A stretch of 64,000 bases of DNA, from the NCBI RefSeq assembly GCF_004379255.2, contig NC_056053.1, forward strand, positions 23,804,188 to 23,868,187, written 5' to 3'. The notes beneath the pieces were generated by a model, which worked only from the letters and a program-made list of their open reading frames with translations, was not told the DNA's origin and did no database searches. Below, one piece after another: positions 50,786-62,254 of the stretch (within the stretch, counting starts at the first letter, position 1; the number at the start of each line of letters is the position of its first letter). This stretch comes from Salvia splendens (Eukaryota; Streptophyta; Magnoliopsida; Lamiales; Lamiaceae). Position numbers and translations under genes: made by a program.

Positions 50786-53700
50786 TCTCATGTCTTGATT
50801 TTATATATTTTGTGAATATATCATGAACTTATTTGTCATTTTCTATGATCAATATATTTATGTATCTATGCATTATGTATATTTGTTGGAGAAATGTGTA
50901 ATAAGGTTCTTTGAAGGTGTTGGTTTGAATTTCAAGAATGAGGGAAAGTGATATGGTGGTTGATTAGTGACAAATTTTTAATTAGAAGCATTTATGTTGG
51001 TAAAATGATTGCATATTTCATTACATAAACTTGTGAGTATGCATTTCAAGATGTTTAAATTTGAAGGAATTAAGCAAAGATTCGTGTGGTGATATTATGT
51101 TTTAGCCCAAATTAAGTTTAGTTCAGCTTGTCAAATTAAATGTTGGGTTGGGTCGGATCGGGCCGGGCTCAAATTTTGGTGGTTTATGAAAAGATCATGG
51201 CCTGGCCTGATTTGAACTGGGTGTTTTCGGCCCGGCCAAGCCATGTGCAGGATTAGGGCCTATCGGGTTCGGTCCAAATTTTATTGGATCTTCTCGTGCG
51301 AGTACAAGGCTCGATTATTATCGGGCCGATTCGTACGTGTCAACATTCACGCCAGCATCACAAGGTTCTTGCCATTGTAAATTAAAGCTCCCATTGCCAT
51401 GGATTAAAATGCAAAAACTGATTTGTTCATATTAATTCTTGACATATATTTGATGGAAAAGTTATTGAATGATTTGACACATATCTAATTAGCTGCCTTC
51501 TGTAACAACAGCTGCTCTCCACATGATTTATGGTTGCAGTCAAATTGCAAATATACAGTATAGTACTAGTATTATTCAATGATAATGCAATACAGATTGT
51601 TTCATGTTTACTTGATAATATAAATGATAAGATGGAGTACTATAATTATTCTACAAATTATTAATTTTTCGATTAAAATAAAGTTACATACATCTCTCCA
51701 TGTCAATAATATATTATTTTAATTAGTTTTATTGTTTTGTTAACTAAGATCCACTTTTCTTTGTTAAAAATTTGGATTAATATTCCATTTGCCAATACCT
51801 TATTGTTATGATGTTTGGAAACTAACAGTTTTTATTTTGTACAGCAAATTAGTTGGAGTAATAGTGCACCGTTTATTTATGTTGTACATGAAATATCAGT
51901 ATTTAATTTTGTAATAGTACATCAGCCAAAAAGAATTCATTGGTTTAAATAAAATTAAATAATTTTATATAAGAAAATGAAAACCCTTTTCGTGAGTGGG
52001 GAACACTTCATTTTCTTTAATAATTAATGGGATCAATGATTTTAAATAAAGTTTAAAGAGGTAGAAAGGTTAGAACAAAGACTTGGGAAAATTACTTTGT
52101 AACAATGGAGTGTGACGCAAACAAATAACAAAACATTTTGAACCAACAAAAAAATCCAATGATATGGTAGAATTACTAATAAAAATAGTAGAATATGTAC
52201 ATAAACTTGCAAAAAGTGGAGTTGTTATCAAAAAAATGTTGCTCCTATTAAAGAGCGTTTTCTCCTCAATTAATTGAAGAAGATTAGTAAATGAGCACAA
52301 CTGGGGAAGGATTAAAGTTAGTTAGTGGAATTTAGCTAAAGGATAGCCATTACTAGTGGAAGTCCCCCCCACTATCCATTTAATTACTGCACACTTGAAA
52401 ATATTTAGGTCGTCATTTCTTATTATATACTCCTACTATTTAATTTATGGAATATATGAAAATAGTGTTTTATGTTATCAAGAATTTTGATTTGGTATTT
52501 GCAAAAGAATGATCTTACAAAAAATTCAAATCTAATTGGGACTAGGAAGAAAAGGTTTTTATTCGTGGATTAGAAGTTGTTGCACTAATTTTTCACTCTG
52601 ACTCACTTTATCCCTAAAAAAATTTGAATGACATCAAAGGATGATTTAAAGACTAAGAACATGTTTTTCGTTGCCGTCTTATCTTCTCTACTTTGGTGTT
52701 TGGATGGATATGTATGCCTCCATGTACCTTTTGAGTTATGGCTCTTTTTCAAAAATAGTCTTTAGGTGAATTTTTTTAGAGATGTCACTGTTTCATTTCA
52801 GATTTTTTTCTTGTTATTTAGTGTGTGACTTATGCTTGTTGCAAAATATTCGCTAAATTTTTCTTGTTTCATCTAAAAAGGGTACAACTAGGGTCTACCG
52901 AACCCACCGCTAGCTACAAGGGCCGGAAAACTCCATTAAATTCATTATTGTGGGTTTTTTTTTATCTTTAGTTGTCAATCATATGAGTTTCGTTTTCTTG
53001 GTTCACTTAATAATTTAATTAAAAGTTTTTTTTGTTAAGTATATTAAGTATTAAGTTCATGACTATCTCCCTAAATATGGTGCTTTTATTTTAGAATATC
53101 TAAAGGTATTCCATATTAGCTTTGATTTTAAGCTTTGCATCTTATAGATTATTGTAGTACAAAAATGTTGTGATAGACTTTATAAATATTTTTCTAGGAC
53201 GTTTTTTTAGGAAGATAATGTCACTCCCACCTGTATTAAAAATGTGCTCTTTTTTTTTGAAAGATGCTATTTTTTTTGCAAGTATTGAATTTATGCTTAT
53301 CCATTTGTCGTTATTAAAATTATGTTAGTGGTAGTTTATGAATGGATTGGTTCAAATTTGGATGATTTCATTGGTGATTTGGTTGTTTTACACCTAATTA
53401 ATATTTAATATATTTTCCATATAAATATATTACTAATATATAACTTTTCATCATTTAACGAAGGGTCGCGTTTTTTTATTATTCGAAAATAATTTACATT
53501 AATTTTCTTTAAGTATTTATATTATTATACTCCAGAAATCAGAATCTTTAATATATTATCAAAAATATAATATGAGTGGTCTATTAAATATAATAAATCT
53601 ATCAGATTTCCGAATGTGTACGAATAAAAATAAATAACACTTAATATCCAGCGTAAATTTTCTAACACACACTCGTCATTAATCTGACGATCGTTGTAAT

Positions 53701-54541
53701 AAATGATTTTGTCGAAACTATATAAAGTGAAATAAATAATAATAGTAATATCTTTAATGGTCACTTCCATCCAACTTTCAGTAATTTTATTAGTTATTTA
53801 TAGTACCAATTTTGAAACCGATCACTTATATCCCAAAATTTTATCTTGTAGGACAAGGGTAACAAAATGAGATTGATATTAATAATAGATCATATTTAAG
53901 GCCGTCAATTGTGTGGAATTTTTCCCCAAAAGAATCATGTGAACTTTTCTATAGTTGTAATATAACAAATACAGAAATATAATTCCTAATTAATCTCGAT
54001 TCTTTTATAAGTATTGCAATTTAGGATCAGATAACAAAAATTTCTCCTCTATTAATCCAATAATCTGTCACGATTAACATACTTAATAATAGTACGAGAA
54101 TAATCATGATCCACAATATAACTTATTAATTCGGACAAATTTCAACTAGTTTAATTCACATCTAAATGATCTGCAATCTAAAAAGGATTGATCAAAAATA
54201 CAATAAACTGTCTCAATCAAGATCTCTAAATTAAATACTTCTTATAAGCATAACTATGATGCACGATTTGCACCGATAAAATTCTAATTCGATTTATTTG
54301 CATAGAAAAAAATTCACAATTGATTTAAAATACAATAAACTGCCCCGATTAACATAAAATACAAGGATAGTTATGATCCACATTGTGCCTCGTTAGCCCA
54401 CACGATAGAATTTTATCTCGACTAATTTACACCAGAATGTTCCACAATCCGAACATGTTTAACTAGAAATCCAATAAATTAAAGTATCGATCAAACATCC
54501 ATCAATACAAATATCATCATAACTCACAATATATGTTATTA
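50786..54541. other. Gene-free region after MIR160
   Basis: Presumed 3' part of the MIR160 transcript, then AT-rich DNA. A GGGCCGGGC/GCCCGGCC-rich stretch at about 51150-51330 (GGTCGGATCGGGCCGGGC, GATTATTATCGGGCCG) looks like a common plant dispersed repeat. Nothing else definable. Confidence 0.5.
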
Positions 54542-54937
54542 GAGTATCCACTATGGCATGGATGCGGCTATAGCCGCGTCCACGGGCGGGTGGCGGACGG
54601 GCTATAGTGGGAAGGTTGTCCGCCTCGGGAGTGGACGCGGCAGGCGTGGCGATAGGGGGCGGACGGGCGATCGCCTGGTGCGGGGCGAGGACGCGGCGGG
54701 GGCATAGCCGCGCCTATAGGCGCGGCGACCATAGTGGCGGAAACTGCCGCGGCGCATGCGGCGAATTTCAATTTTTTTTTTTATAAAAATGGAAATTTAT
54801 TATAAAATTTGGGGGCTATTGGAGGTGTCCACTATAGTGACGGAAATAGAATTTTGAGGCTATAGACAACAAAATTGGGGCTATGGACAAAAATTGTGGC
54901 GGGGCTATTGGGCGTGTCCGCCTTATAGTGGACGTCC
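54542..54937. mobile_element. Non-autonomous PIF/Harbinger element, GC-rich end
   Basis: 396 bp between TTA duplications (54539-54541, 54938-54940). Ends GAGTATCCACTATGG and, inverted, GGACGTCCACTATAAGG. GC-rich block at the left (CGGCTATAGCCGCG, GGCGGACGGGC) and GGCTATTGG/GGGCTAT subterminal words at the right. Same family as 33824-34471, opposite orientation. Confidence 0.78.
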
Positions 54938-54940
54938 TTA

Positions 54941-55252
54941 GTCGGCACTGACTAAATACCAACTCTTTTAACTCGCACCTAAGTGATCCCAGTCAAGTAA
55001 AGGATTGATCAAAAAATATAATAAATCGACCCGATCGACGTCCCTAACTAACCCGAAGCGCGGTGGTGGTGGCGCCACCCCAATTGTGATCCCCATCATT
55101 AGATTCCCACTTCCACTCTTTCTTTTCCCCCACCACCTACCTATACATACATTCCCCCTTTGTATCTATCACCTTTCCCCCTTTCCCAATTCAATCCCAC
55201 ATTTCCCCCAAATTGGGTTTCTCTCTTCCCTAATTCGAGATAAACCCAAACC
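54941..55252. other. Upstream region and leader of the RING gene
   Basis: CT/C-rich leader from about 55090 to the ATG at 55253 (CCCCCACCACC, TTTCCCCCTTTCCC). CTATACATAC near 55141 is a weak TATA candidate. Confidence 0.5.
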
Positions 55253-57229
55253 ATGGGCAACATCAGCAGCAGCGGCGTCCACGGCCGCCGAAGGAACTCC
55301 TCCTCCCGCCGCTCCCACCCTCCTCCGCCGCAGCCGCAGCAGGCGGAGATCACCGCCAATCGCTACGTCTTCGCGGCGGCCACGCCATTCCCCCCGCCGC
55401 CGCACTATCCGAGCAATCCAAACGCGCCGCCGCCGCCGTATTATCAGTATCCTGGCTACTATCCGCCGCCGGGGGCGGCGGCGATGCCGATGCCGCTTCC
55501 GGCGCCGTACGACCACCGCAACCTGCACCCGAATTGGGTGAACGGGCGGTACCCCTACGGGCCGATGATGCAGGCGGCGGCGCCGCCACAGTACGTGGAG
55601 CACCAGAAGGCGGTGACGATCCGGAACGATGTGAATTTGAAGAAGGAGACGCTGAGGATCGATCCAGATGAGGAGAATCCCGGGAAATACCTTGTTTCGT
55701 TCACCTACGACGCTACGGTGGCGGGAAGGTATCGAAACGGTTTTTTGATTTTTTCGTCTTTTGTTGTGAATTTCTTGTGTGGATTTTGTTTGATGATTGA
55801 TGAATCATGTTGAATTGTTTGGAATGAGTTGGTTTTTGTGGTTTTGTGCAGTAATTTATGAGATTTTGATTTGAGTAATTTTGTGCTTGTTTGGTACTAT
55901 TACATTAGATACTTAAGATAATACTGAGATGCAATATGAGATAAGCGAAAATAGACTTCGTCTAGGATTAGATTAGTCACCGAGGTGGGGTGGGATGGAT
56001 AATCATGAGATACTGTGACCGGACGGGCTTATGTTTTTGATAAAAAAGAGCGATCGAACAAGAGATGAGAATAAACATGGTGCAATAGTGCGAACCGAAC
56101 TGGTTATTAGATGATAGTTGAATTAAGTGGTTAATAGAGTGATGGATTTGTGTTGAATTTGACTAAAGTTTGTGTCTTTGGTGTTGAATCGCTAACTATA
56201 CCCCAATTTGTGTTATAGATCATGTATTTCCAATTGCAAGAGATATGTGTAGATTATATACTGTAATAATTTGCCAACTTTCAAGAGTTTGTGTAATAGT
56301 GCAAAAATGGGGTAGAGCTTGTGGAAAGTGGGATCTTGTGAATGTTAGGAAATAAGCATTGAGGATTAGCTTGATGTTTTATCTGGTGCCTAAATGGAGT
56401 TTTTATCTGATTCATTTAGAATGTGGAGATGGTGAATATCTCAATACTACAATTTTTTTGGAGGATTAGCTTGATGTTTTATCGATGAATCTGAATTGTG
56501 ATTGCTTCTTGTATACGCAGCATCACAATAGTTTTCTTTGCGAAGGAGGGTGAAGACTGTTGCTTGACTCCAACCAATGAAAGCTTGCATCCGCCAATCA
56601 AGGTGGATTTTGAACAAGGTTTAGCCCAGAAATTTAAGCAACCCTCTGGAACCGGGATAGACCTCTCAATGTTTGAGGAGGGAGAATTGTTGAAAGACGG
56701 GGACGTGGACATTTATCCACTGGCAGTCAAGGCAGAGGCATCGACAGATGGTCAAAACGGAAACTCTGACAATGGGACCTCAAACTCCCAGATAACTCAG
56801 GCGGTATTTGAGAAGGATAAAGGTGAATATCATGTCAGAGTTGTGAAGCAGATACTGTGGGTGAACGGCATGAGGTATGAGTTACAAGAGATATACGGGA
56901 TTGGAAATTCTGTCGAGGGTGAAGTTGATGCGAACGATCCTGGGAAGGAATGTGTTATATGCCTCTCTGAACCTCGAGACACAACTGTCCTCCCTTGCCG
57001 CCACATGGTACATTGACTCTCTCTGTTTTAGCATATTCAGAAATTCGTGTCCCGACTAATCTATCAAGATTAATCCTTTTTTGTAACTAACGTGCATTTT
57101 TTGCCGTGACAGTGTATGTGCAGTGAGTGTGCGAAAGTTCTTAGGTTCCAAACAAACAGGTGCCCGATATGCAGACAGCCAGTGGAGCGCCTTTTAGAGA
57201 TCAAGGTCAACAACGGAGCGGATGAATAA
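55253..57229 (+). CDS. RING-type E3 ubiquitin ligase, LOG2/LUL family, 359 aa
   Basis: Exons 55253-55728, 56521-57007 and 57113-57229; 1080 nt in frame. MGNISSSG has Gly2 in an N-myristoylation context, fitting plasma-membrane attachment. Residues about 20-120 are Pro/Ala/Tyr-rich low complexity ([15 protein letters not shown]). The middle domain from about 123 to 290 ([54 protein letters not shown]) is the conserved DAR2-type domain of LOG2 (LOSS OF GDU2) and LUL proteins. The C3HC4 RING uses Cys303, 306, 318, His320, Cys324, 327, 338 and 341, with [16 protein letters not shown] following. Intron 2 falls inside the RING after RHM. In Arabidopsis LOG2 works with GDU1 in amino acid export, and LULs act in stress responses. 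This LOG2 is unrelated to LONELY GUY. Confidence 0.94.
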
Positions 57230-58034
57230 CTAAAAGAAGAAACGAAAAATAGGTGATGCCTCTGCTGGTTCTGTAAAGTTTTTGTTTGATCATAAATATA
57301 TCTTCTGTATTCGCCCCTTGTTTGTTTGTTTGTTTCGCTTCGTCTTCCTTTTCTCGTGACACCCTCGTCATGCCCTCGTTGCCCTGCTGTTGTAGACTTA
57401 TCAGATTGCTGTCTCATTGCTAGGCAAATCGATATTCTATAAACATTCCTTTCTATCAAGAATCATTTTCAGAATGTATATAACGTTAATCAAGCTTAGC
57501 TTAATGCTTAATGCCTATTTTCTGGAAATTGAATAAATTATGTCTCTATGTGACCATCTTACGACGTTTAAGGTATGCCCTCCTTTGCGTTCGGATGTGT
57601 GCTTTATATGGTCGCCTTACGATGTTTTCTCGTGCTGCTGTGCCGGGCATAATTAGAGTTGTATTTTCTAGTATGTATTTGGTACATCTATTTTAGTCTT
57701 TGGATAAATATGTATTTGGTGATCTGAAATATATAAATGATGCATAAGCAAGTTGTTGCTGTTACTCAACATTTTCTATTGCTGGTTGTGTCGTTTTGCA
57801 TTTGCTTTTGCCTTTGCCTTTGCCTTTGCCTTTATAGATACCTAAGAAAATGATTGGTGGTGTCTTGCTCTTTTATTTCTACCTTTTTCGAGAAATTGGT
57901 GGTTTGGTTGTGTTTGGTTTCTATCATTGAAGAAGCAGGTAGTTTTTTAGTTTATCGATTATATAAAGATTGAGTCTTGAATGTTGTTCGGTTGGATAGA
58001 TATGGCTCGATATTCAGTCGCGGATAGAATCAAG
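57230..58034. other. RING gene 3' flank
   Basis: Probable 3' UTR to about 57500; then AT-rich DNA with a TTTGCC hexamer run at about 57799-57834. Confidence 0.6.
57799..57834. repeat. (TTTGCC)n short tandem repeat
   Basis: About five copies of TTTGCC/CTTTGC in a row. Confidence 0.85.
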
Positions 58035-59124
58035 AGTGAACTACACTAATAGTATCTGATCTTGTCAAAAAATGCACCAATGGTCCTTAAAATTTTTTTA
58101 TAGCATTTTTGGTATAATAAGACTAAAGTAACCCTAGGCACAAAAAATGTACATTTTTAATGTTTGAGGACATTTTATACTTTAAATACTTGTATACTAT
58201 TTTTATATTTTTAGTTACTCCTTAAATACTACTACTAAAAGAATACTATTTTTTATATATTTTTTATTTTTATTTACTTAAAATAGTTTATTGTCATTAT
58301 GAGTTTAAAAATAAATACAACCTTAAAATAGTTTAATTATACTTTATTTATTTTTAATTAAATATTACTCCTCATTATAAAACTCAGTTTATATGAAGAA
58401 AAAAATAAATTTAATAGTAACTTTTTTTAATAAAAATATTAAAGTGAACTATAGAAAATTCTTTTTGCATGTAATTTATATTCATTTAAAAATTTAATTA
58501 AATATTTAGTTTGAGAAGAAAAAATATTATAGTGCACTATAGTTAATTTTTTACTTAAAATTTACTTAAATATTTAAATGTTACTATACTTAAGTGAAAA
58601 ATAAATATTTTAATTAAGTTAATTAAAATATAGTATAATGAGAAAATATTTTTAAAGTATAATAATTAAAATTTAAGTGAATTATATCTACAGTAAATTA
58701 AAACGAACTCTTGCACACATTTTTAATAAAAATATTAAAGTAAACTAAAGTAACTTTTTTTTATTATAACGCTCAATCTATACGTTATTCAAGTAATTAT
58801 TGAAAAAATTTAAGTGAATTATAATTCAAAAGAAAATGTTTTATGTTGTAAAAATATAAAATCAACTAGTACCAAAAAACTAATTTTTTTAGCTCGAAAA
58901 TGTGCTTTTATATATATCCAAAAAAAATTGCAAGAATGAAGAGTTACCAAAAATGTGATTTTCAAAGACAAAAAATGCCCTCCATGGCATTTAGGGGATT
59001 TTTCAAATGTAGAGGGGTATAAAAGATCTATAGGTACCAAAAATGTGAATTTTAGGGTCCAAAAAGACTATAAAATTTTGTTAGGGATTATTTATGCATT
59101 TTCGACAAGATCATGGACTACTCT
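58035..59124. mobile_element. Long-TIR non-autonomous element, MULE-like
   Basis: About 1.09 kb. Left arm AGTGAACTACAC...GATCTTGTCAAAAAATGCA...TTTATAGCATTTTTGG; right arm inverted AGTAGTCCAT...GATCTTGTCGAAAATGCA...TTTATAGTCTTTTTGG, so the imperfect inverted arms are about 75-80 bp. Flanks AGAATCAAG and AGAATTAAAG resemble a 9-10 bp target duplication as in Mutator-like elements. The interior is extremely AT-rich, with no ORF. Confidence 0.55.
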
Positions 59125-59453
59125 AGAATTAAAGAGGTGACTGGTCTCTAGGATATTTCGGATGCCAGCAATTTAAACAATACTATAACAAATTAAAATT
59201 TTACAGCTTTGGAGACATAAGTGATGAATAAATTAATGAATATATGATAGAACATCAAAAAGAATTTGTTTCAATTTACAAGAGCAATTCATAATTACTA
59301 CATAAAATAACTTATGCATTTATTAGTGAATCGTGAATAAAATTTTCCATGGTTTATTACTCCAAAGAAATGTGAACGGTTGTTGAATGGTCAAATTTCA
59401 TAAAATGAGATAGAATTAATGTAGACACATTTTATACGTATTATATATATGGA

Positions 59454-59946
59454 CGTGATCAGATTAATAAATGAAATTCTGTAAAAATCAAAGCTAATCT
59501 CAGTTATTGAATCTTGTGATGTAACCGTTAGATTAATGTCACGTGTTATCTAATAATATAGATTATTAGTCTAATAATGTAACTTGGCTAATAATGTAAC
59601 TTGGCTAATAATGTACTCCCTCCGTCCCGGGCTACTCGCTCATTTCCTTTTCGGCTCGGAGATTAAGGAATGAGTGTATAGGAAAGTCAAAAATGACGGC
59701 TGTAGGTGAAATTTTTTACTAAAAATGGAAAGAGTGCAAGTAACTAGGGACGCCCAAAAAGGAAATAAGTGCGAGTAGTGCGGGACGGAGGGAGTACTAT
59801 TTTAGTAAAATAATGTAGCATTTCTGTCTAATAATGTAACATCTTAGTCTAATAATGTAGCTTATCACAATCATCCAATCTAAGGATCCAAGAGCTGAGA
59901 TTTGCTTTGATTTTTGACAGAATTTCACTTATTAACCATAGTGCGC

Positions 59947-59950
<4 letters not shown>
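59454..59950. mobile_element. TIR element with a nested Stowaway
   Basis: Left end GATCAGATTAATAAATGAAA, then TTCTGTAAAAATCAAAGC and TCTCAG; right end GCTGAGA, GCTTTGATTTTTGACAGAA and TTCACTTATTAACCAT are its inverse. The interior has repeated TAATAATGTA words. A Stowaway (59616-59794) is inserted inside. Confidence 0.65.
59616..59794. mobile_element. Stowaway-like MITE, nested
   Basis: CTCCCTCCGTCCCGGGCTAC at the left, GGGACGGAGGGAG at the right, TA duplication on both sides (59614-59615, 59795-59796). 179 bp. Confidence 0.9.

Positions 59951-59980
<30 letters not shown>
59950..59980. repeat. (AT)n microsatellite
   Basis: About 31 bp of AT/TA immediately right of the nested MITE pair. Confidence 0.9.
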
Positions 59981-59984
<4 letters not shown>

Positions 59985-60004
59985 TCATTTCCTTTTTGTA
60001 TCTT

Positions 60005-60280
60005 TAGTTCTATTGTTCTTTTTAATCTCAGCCCCACGATTGTATCATCCGACGGTTAGATTGATGCCACATGTCATTTAATACTGCAGATTTTCAGTTG
60101 AATAATGCACACCGACTAATAATGCACCATTATAGTGTAATAATGCAGATTTTCAGTTGAATAATGCACACCGACTAATAATGCAAAATTTTCGTCAAAT
60201 AATGCATATCATCACAACCATCCAATTCAAGGATCCAAAGACTGTGATTAAAAAGAACATTGGACTGAAAAGCTGCGAAG
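60005..60280. mobile_element. TIR element related to the one at 59454
   Basis: Left TCTATTGTTCTTTTTAATCT and right, inverted, CCAATGTTCTTTTTAATC (60242-60263) are paired. The interior carries AATAATGCA words plus CATCCGACGGTTAGATT and AACCATCCAATTCAAGGATC, matching the TAATAATGTA, CCGTTAGATT and TCATCCAATCTAAGGATC words of 59454-59950; a diverged relative. Confidence 0.5.
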
Positions 60281-60284
60281 GACC

Positions 60285-60286
<2 letters not shown>

Positions 60287-60355
<69 letters not shown>
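60287..60355. repeat. (CA)n(TA)n compound microsatellite
   Basis: About 38 bp of CA followed by about 31 bp of TA. Confidence 0.95.
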
Positions 60356-60358
<3 letters not shown>

Positions 60359-60404
60359 TGGGCCTAATTGAGAATTAAGATGCATTTTCAGCAACTCATT
60401 CACA

Positions 60405-60910
60405 ATTTTCGCGCAATGAAACTACATAGACATTATGTCAACTAGGGGGCATAATTGTCATTTTCGCGCGATGTCAACTACAGAGACATTATGTCAACTA
60501 CGATGTCAACAACAAACATTATTTATGCCAACTATTATGTCAACAACAACGTTTTACAAATAATTAATGTCAACAACAACATTTTACAAATAATTAATGT
60601 CAACAACAAATATTTTCATGTCAACGACCTATATTATTTATGTCAACAACAACGTTTTACATATAATATATGTAGATATATGTAATTGACATTATATGTA
60701 TGTAGTTGACATGGATTATATATGTAATTGACATGGATTGTACACATAGTTGACATTATATGTGTATAGTTGACATGAATTGTATATGTAGTTGACATTA
60801 TATGTGTAGTTGACATGAATTGTATATGTAGTTGACATGGATTGTATACATATGTGTGTAGTTGACATAAATTGCATAGGTAGTTGACAGATTATATATG
60901 TACTTGACAT
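60405..60910. repeat. Inverted array of ATGTCAAC / GTTGACAT units
   Basis: From about 60434 to 60650 there are about ten ATGTCAAC words (one ATGCCAAC); from about 60680 to 60910 there are about eleven of the complement, (G/A)TTGACAT, spaced about 17-25 bp. The left part also has a tandem copy of TTTCGCGC, ATGTCAACTACAGAGACATT words. The whole can fold on itself. No ORF. Confidence 0.8.
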
Positions 60911-61146
60911 TAAAAAAGAGAGATAACTAAATCTTGAATCTAACTCTTCGCAACTAATTCCCAACTGGGGAATATCACCAAACACCTAGAGTGCATTATG
61001 ATTAAGATTGATTCCCCAATCCAGCTCATATCCATCACAATTAATAATCCAAACCCTAAAACTTCCAATTCCATAAACGAGTCAATAATTAAGCTTGCAA
61101 AAAGTTCAAGTCCTATGACAAAAGTAAATTTTGGAAAATCAATCTC

Positions 61147-61520
61147 TCAAATAATTACAAAGAGCGAAGATGGATGATAAATGAGAGCAATTAGGAATTT
61201 AATTGGAAACATGAAGTGCACACCAAAAGCACCGACTGCACCTGCCGGAAATTCTGGGAGAAGGCCGCCCAAACGGCAGGATCGCTGTCGATCTGATCGG
61301 TGGCGGTGGATTTGGGGGATAGGTTGCGGTTGGTGTTGGGGCACAGTGGTGGAGAGAGAAATTGACGGAGGAAATGGGGAGAGTGAGAAAAGTTAGGGCG
61401 GGTATGAGTAATCAGTAATCAACGGCGTCAGGGCGGCGCTGGCAAGTGGCTGACGGCTCCGGTGGATTTGATGGCGACGACGACGAATGGGACGGGAAAA
61501 GTTGCTGCTATTTTGTTTTC
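61147..61520. other. GC-richer island, possible gene fragment
   Basis: In AT-rich surroundings, this stretch has words such as CTGCACCTGCCGG, GGCGGTGGATTTGGGG and ATGGCGACGACGACG. Both strands have short open frames, none with a recognisable domain. It could be a captured exon or a decayed gene start. Confidence 0.3.
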
Positions 61521-61587
61521 AATTGGGGCTTGTTTTCATTTGTTTTCAACTGAATTCTGTCCTTTCATAATTAATTAATCTAAAAAT

Positions 61588-61804
61588 ATTTTCCATCCAT
61601 GCATAAAAAATAGTTTCATTTTGCCATTTTTGTGTGTCTACAAAAAATGTCTCATTTCAAAAATGAAAACTTTTTTTTATATTTTACTCACTTTTTCTCC
61701 TCGTCTCTCTTACTTTTTCTTTTCTCTCGTACTTTTTCACTTTCCCTCTACTATTTTATCAATTTTTTTTTCATAAATGAGACTATTTTTTGTGGACGGA
61801 GGGA
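61588..61804. mobile_element. Stowaway-like MITE, left end worn
   Basis: Right end TTTTTTGTGGACGGAGGGAG; the left end CATCCATGCATAAAAAATAG is degenerate. Interior AAAATGTCTCATTTC pairs with AAATGAGACTATTTTT, as in the element at 3390. Confidence 0.6.
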
Positions 61805-62223
61805 GCGTATGGCTTGATTTTAGTTTGTTATATTGATGCACTTATTTTATCGAGACCATGCATATAAATATACTAACAAAGTACAACCACAAATTAGATA
61901 GAAATATCCAAATTCAAGCAATGGGGTTTTATTCAATTTGACCAAAAAGTTGCAGTAACAATATGATAAAATTATGGGCATGGGGTGAAAAAGATTGTAT
62001 CAACATAGCAAGAAAAGCAACCAAAATTCACTCATTCAAAACTTTTACCAAGAAATTATACATATGGGAAAATGGACAAAATGGAGAAGTAAACGGACTA
62101 AAATTATTAGGAGCTGATATATACATTTCACACATATAGAAATATTGATTTTAAGAGAAGAAAAGGAGTCAATTGCCAACTGAGGCAATGAACAAAGCTT
62201 TGCCAGAGGGCTTTTCATTTGCT

Positions 62224-62231
62224 TATAAATA
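62224..62231 (+). promoter_or_regulatory. TATA box of a candidate non-coding transcript
   Basis: TATAAATA in a GC-flanked context, followed about 30 bp later by a CA-rich, then CT-rich (TCTCTCTCTCTC at about 62293) leader. The foldback begins about 140 bp downstream. Confidence 0.55.
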
Positions 62232-62254
62232 CCATCACTTGCATTACCAAATCA

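Noticed and set aside
55169..55603. Arg-rich open frame opposite the RING gene exon 1
   Set aside because: Produced by Pro/Ala-rich GC-heavy codons on the plus strand; no independent evidence.
60405..60910. Array of W-boxes for WRKY factors
   Set aside because: The repeated word is TTGACA, whereas a W-box needs TTGAC followed by C or T; the array looks transposon-derived rather than regulatory.
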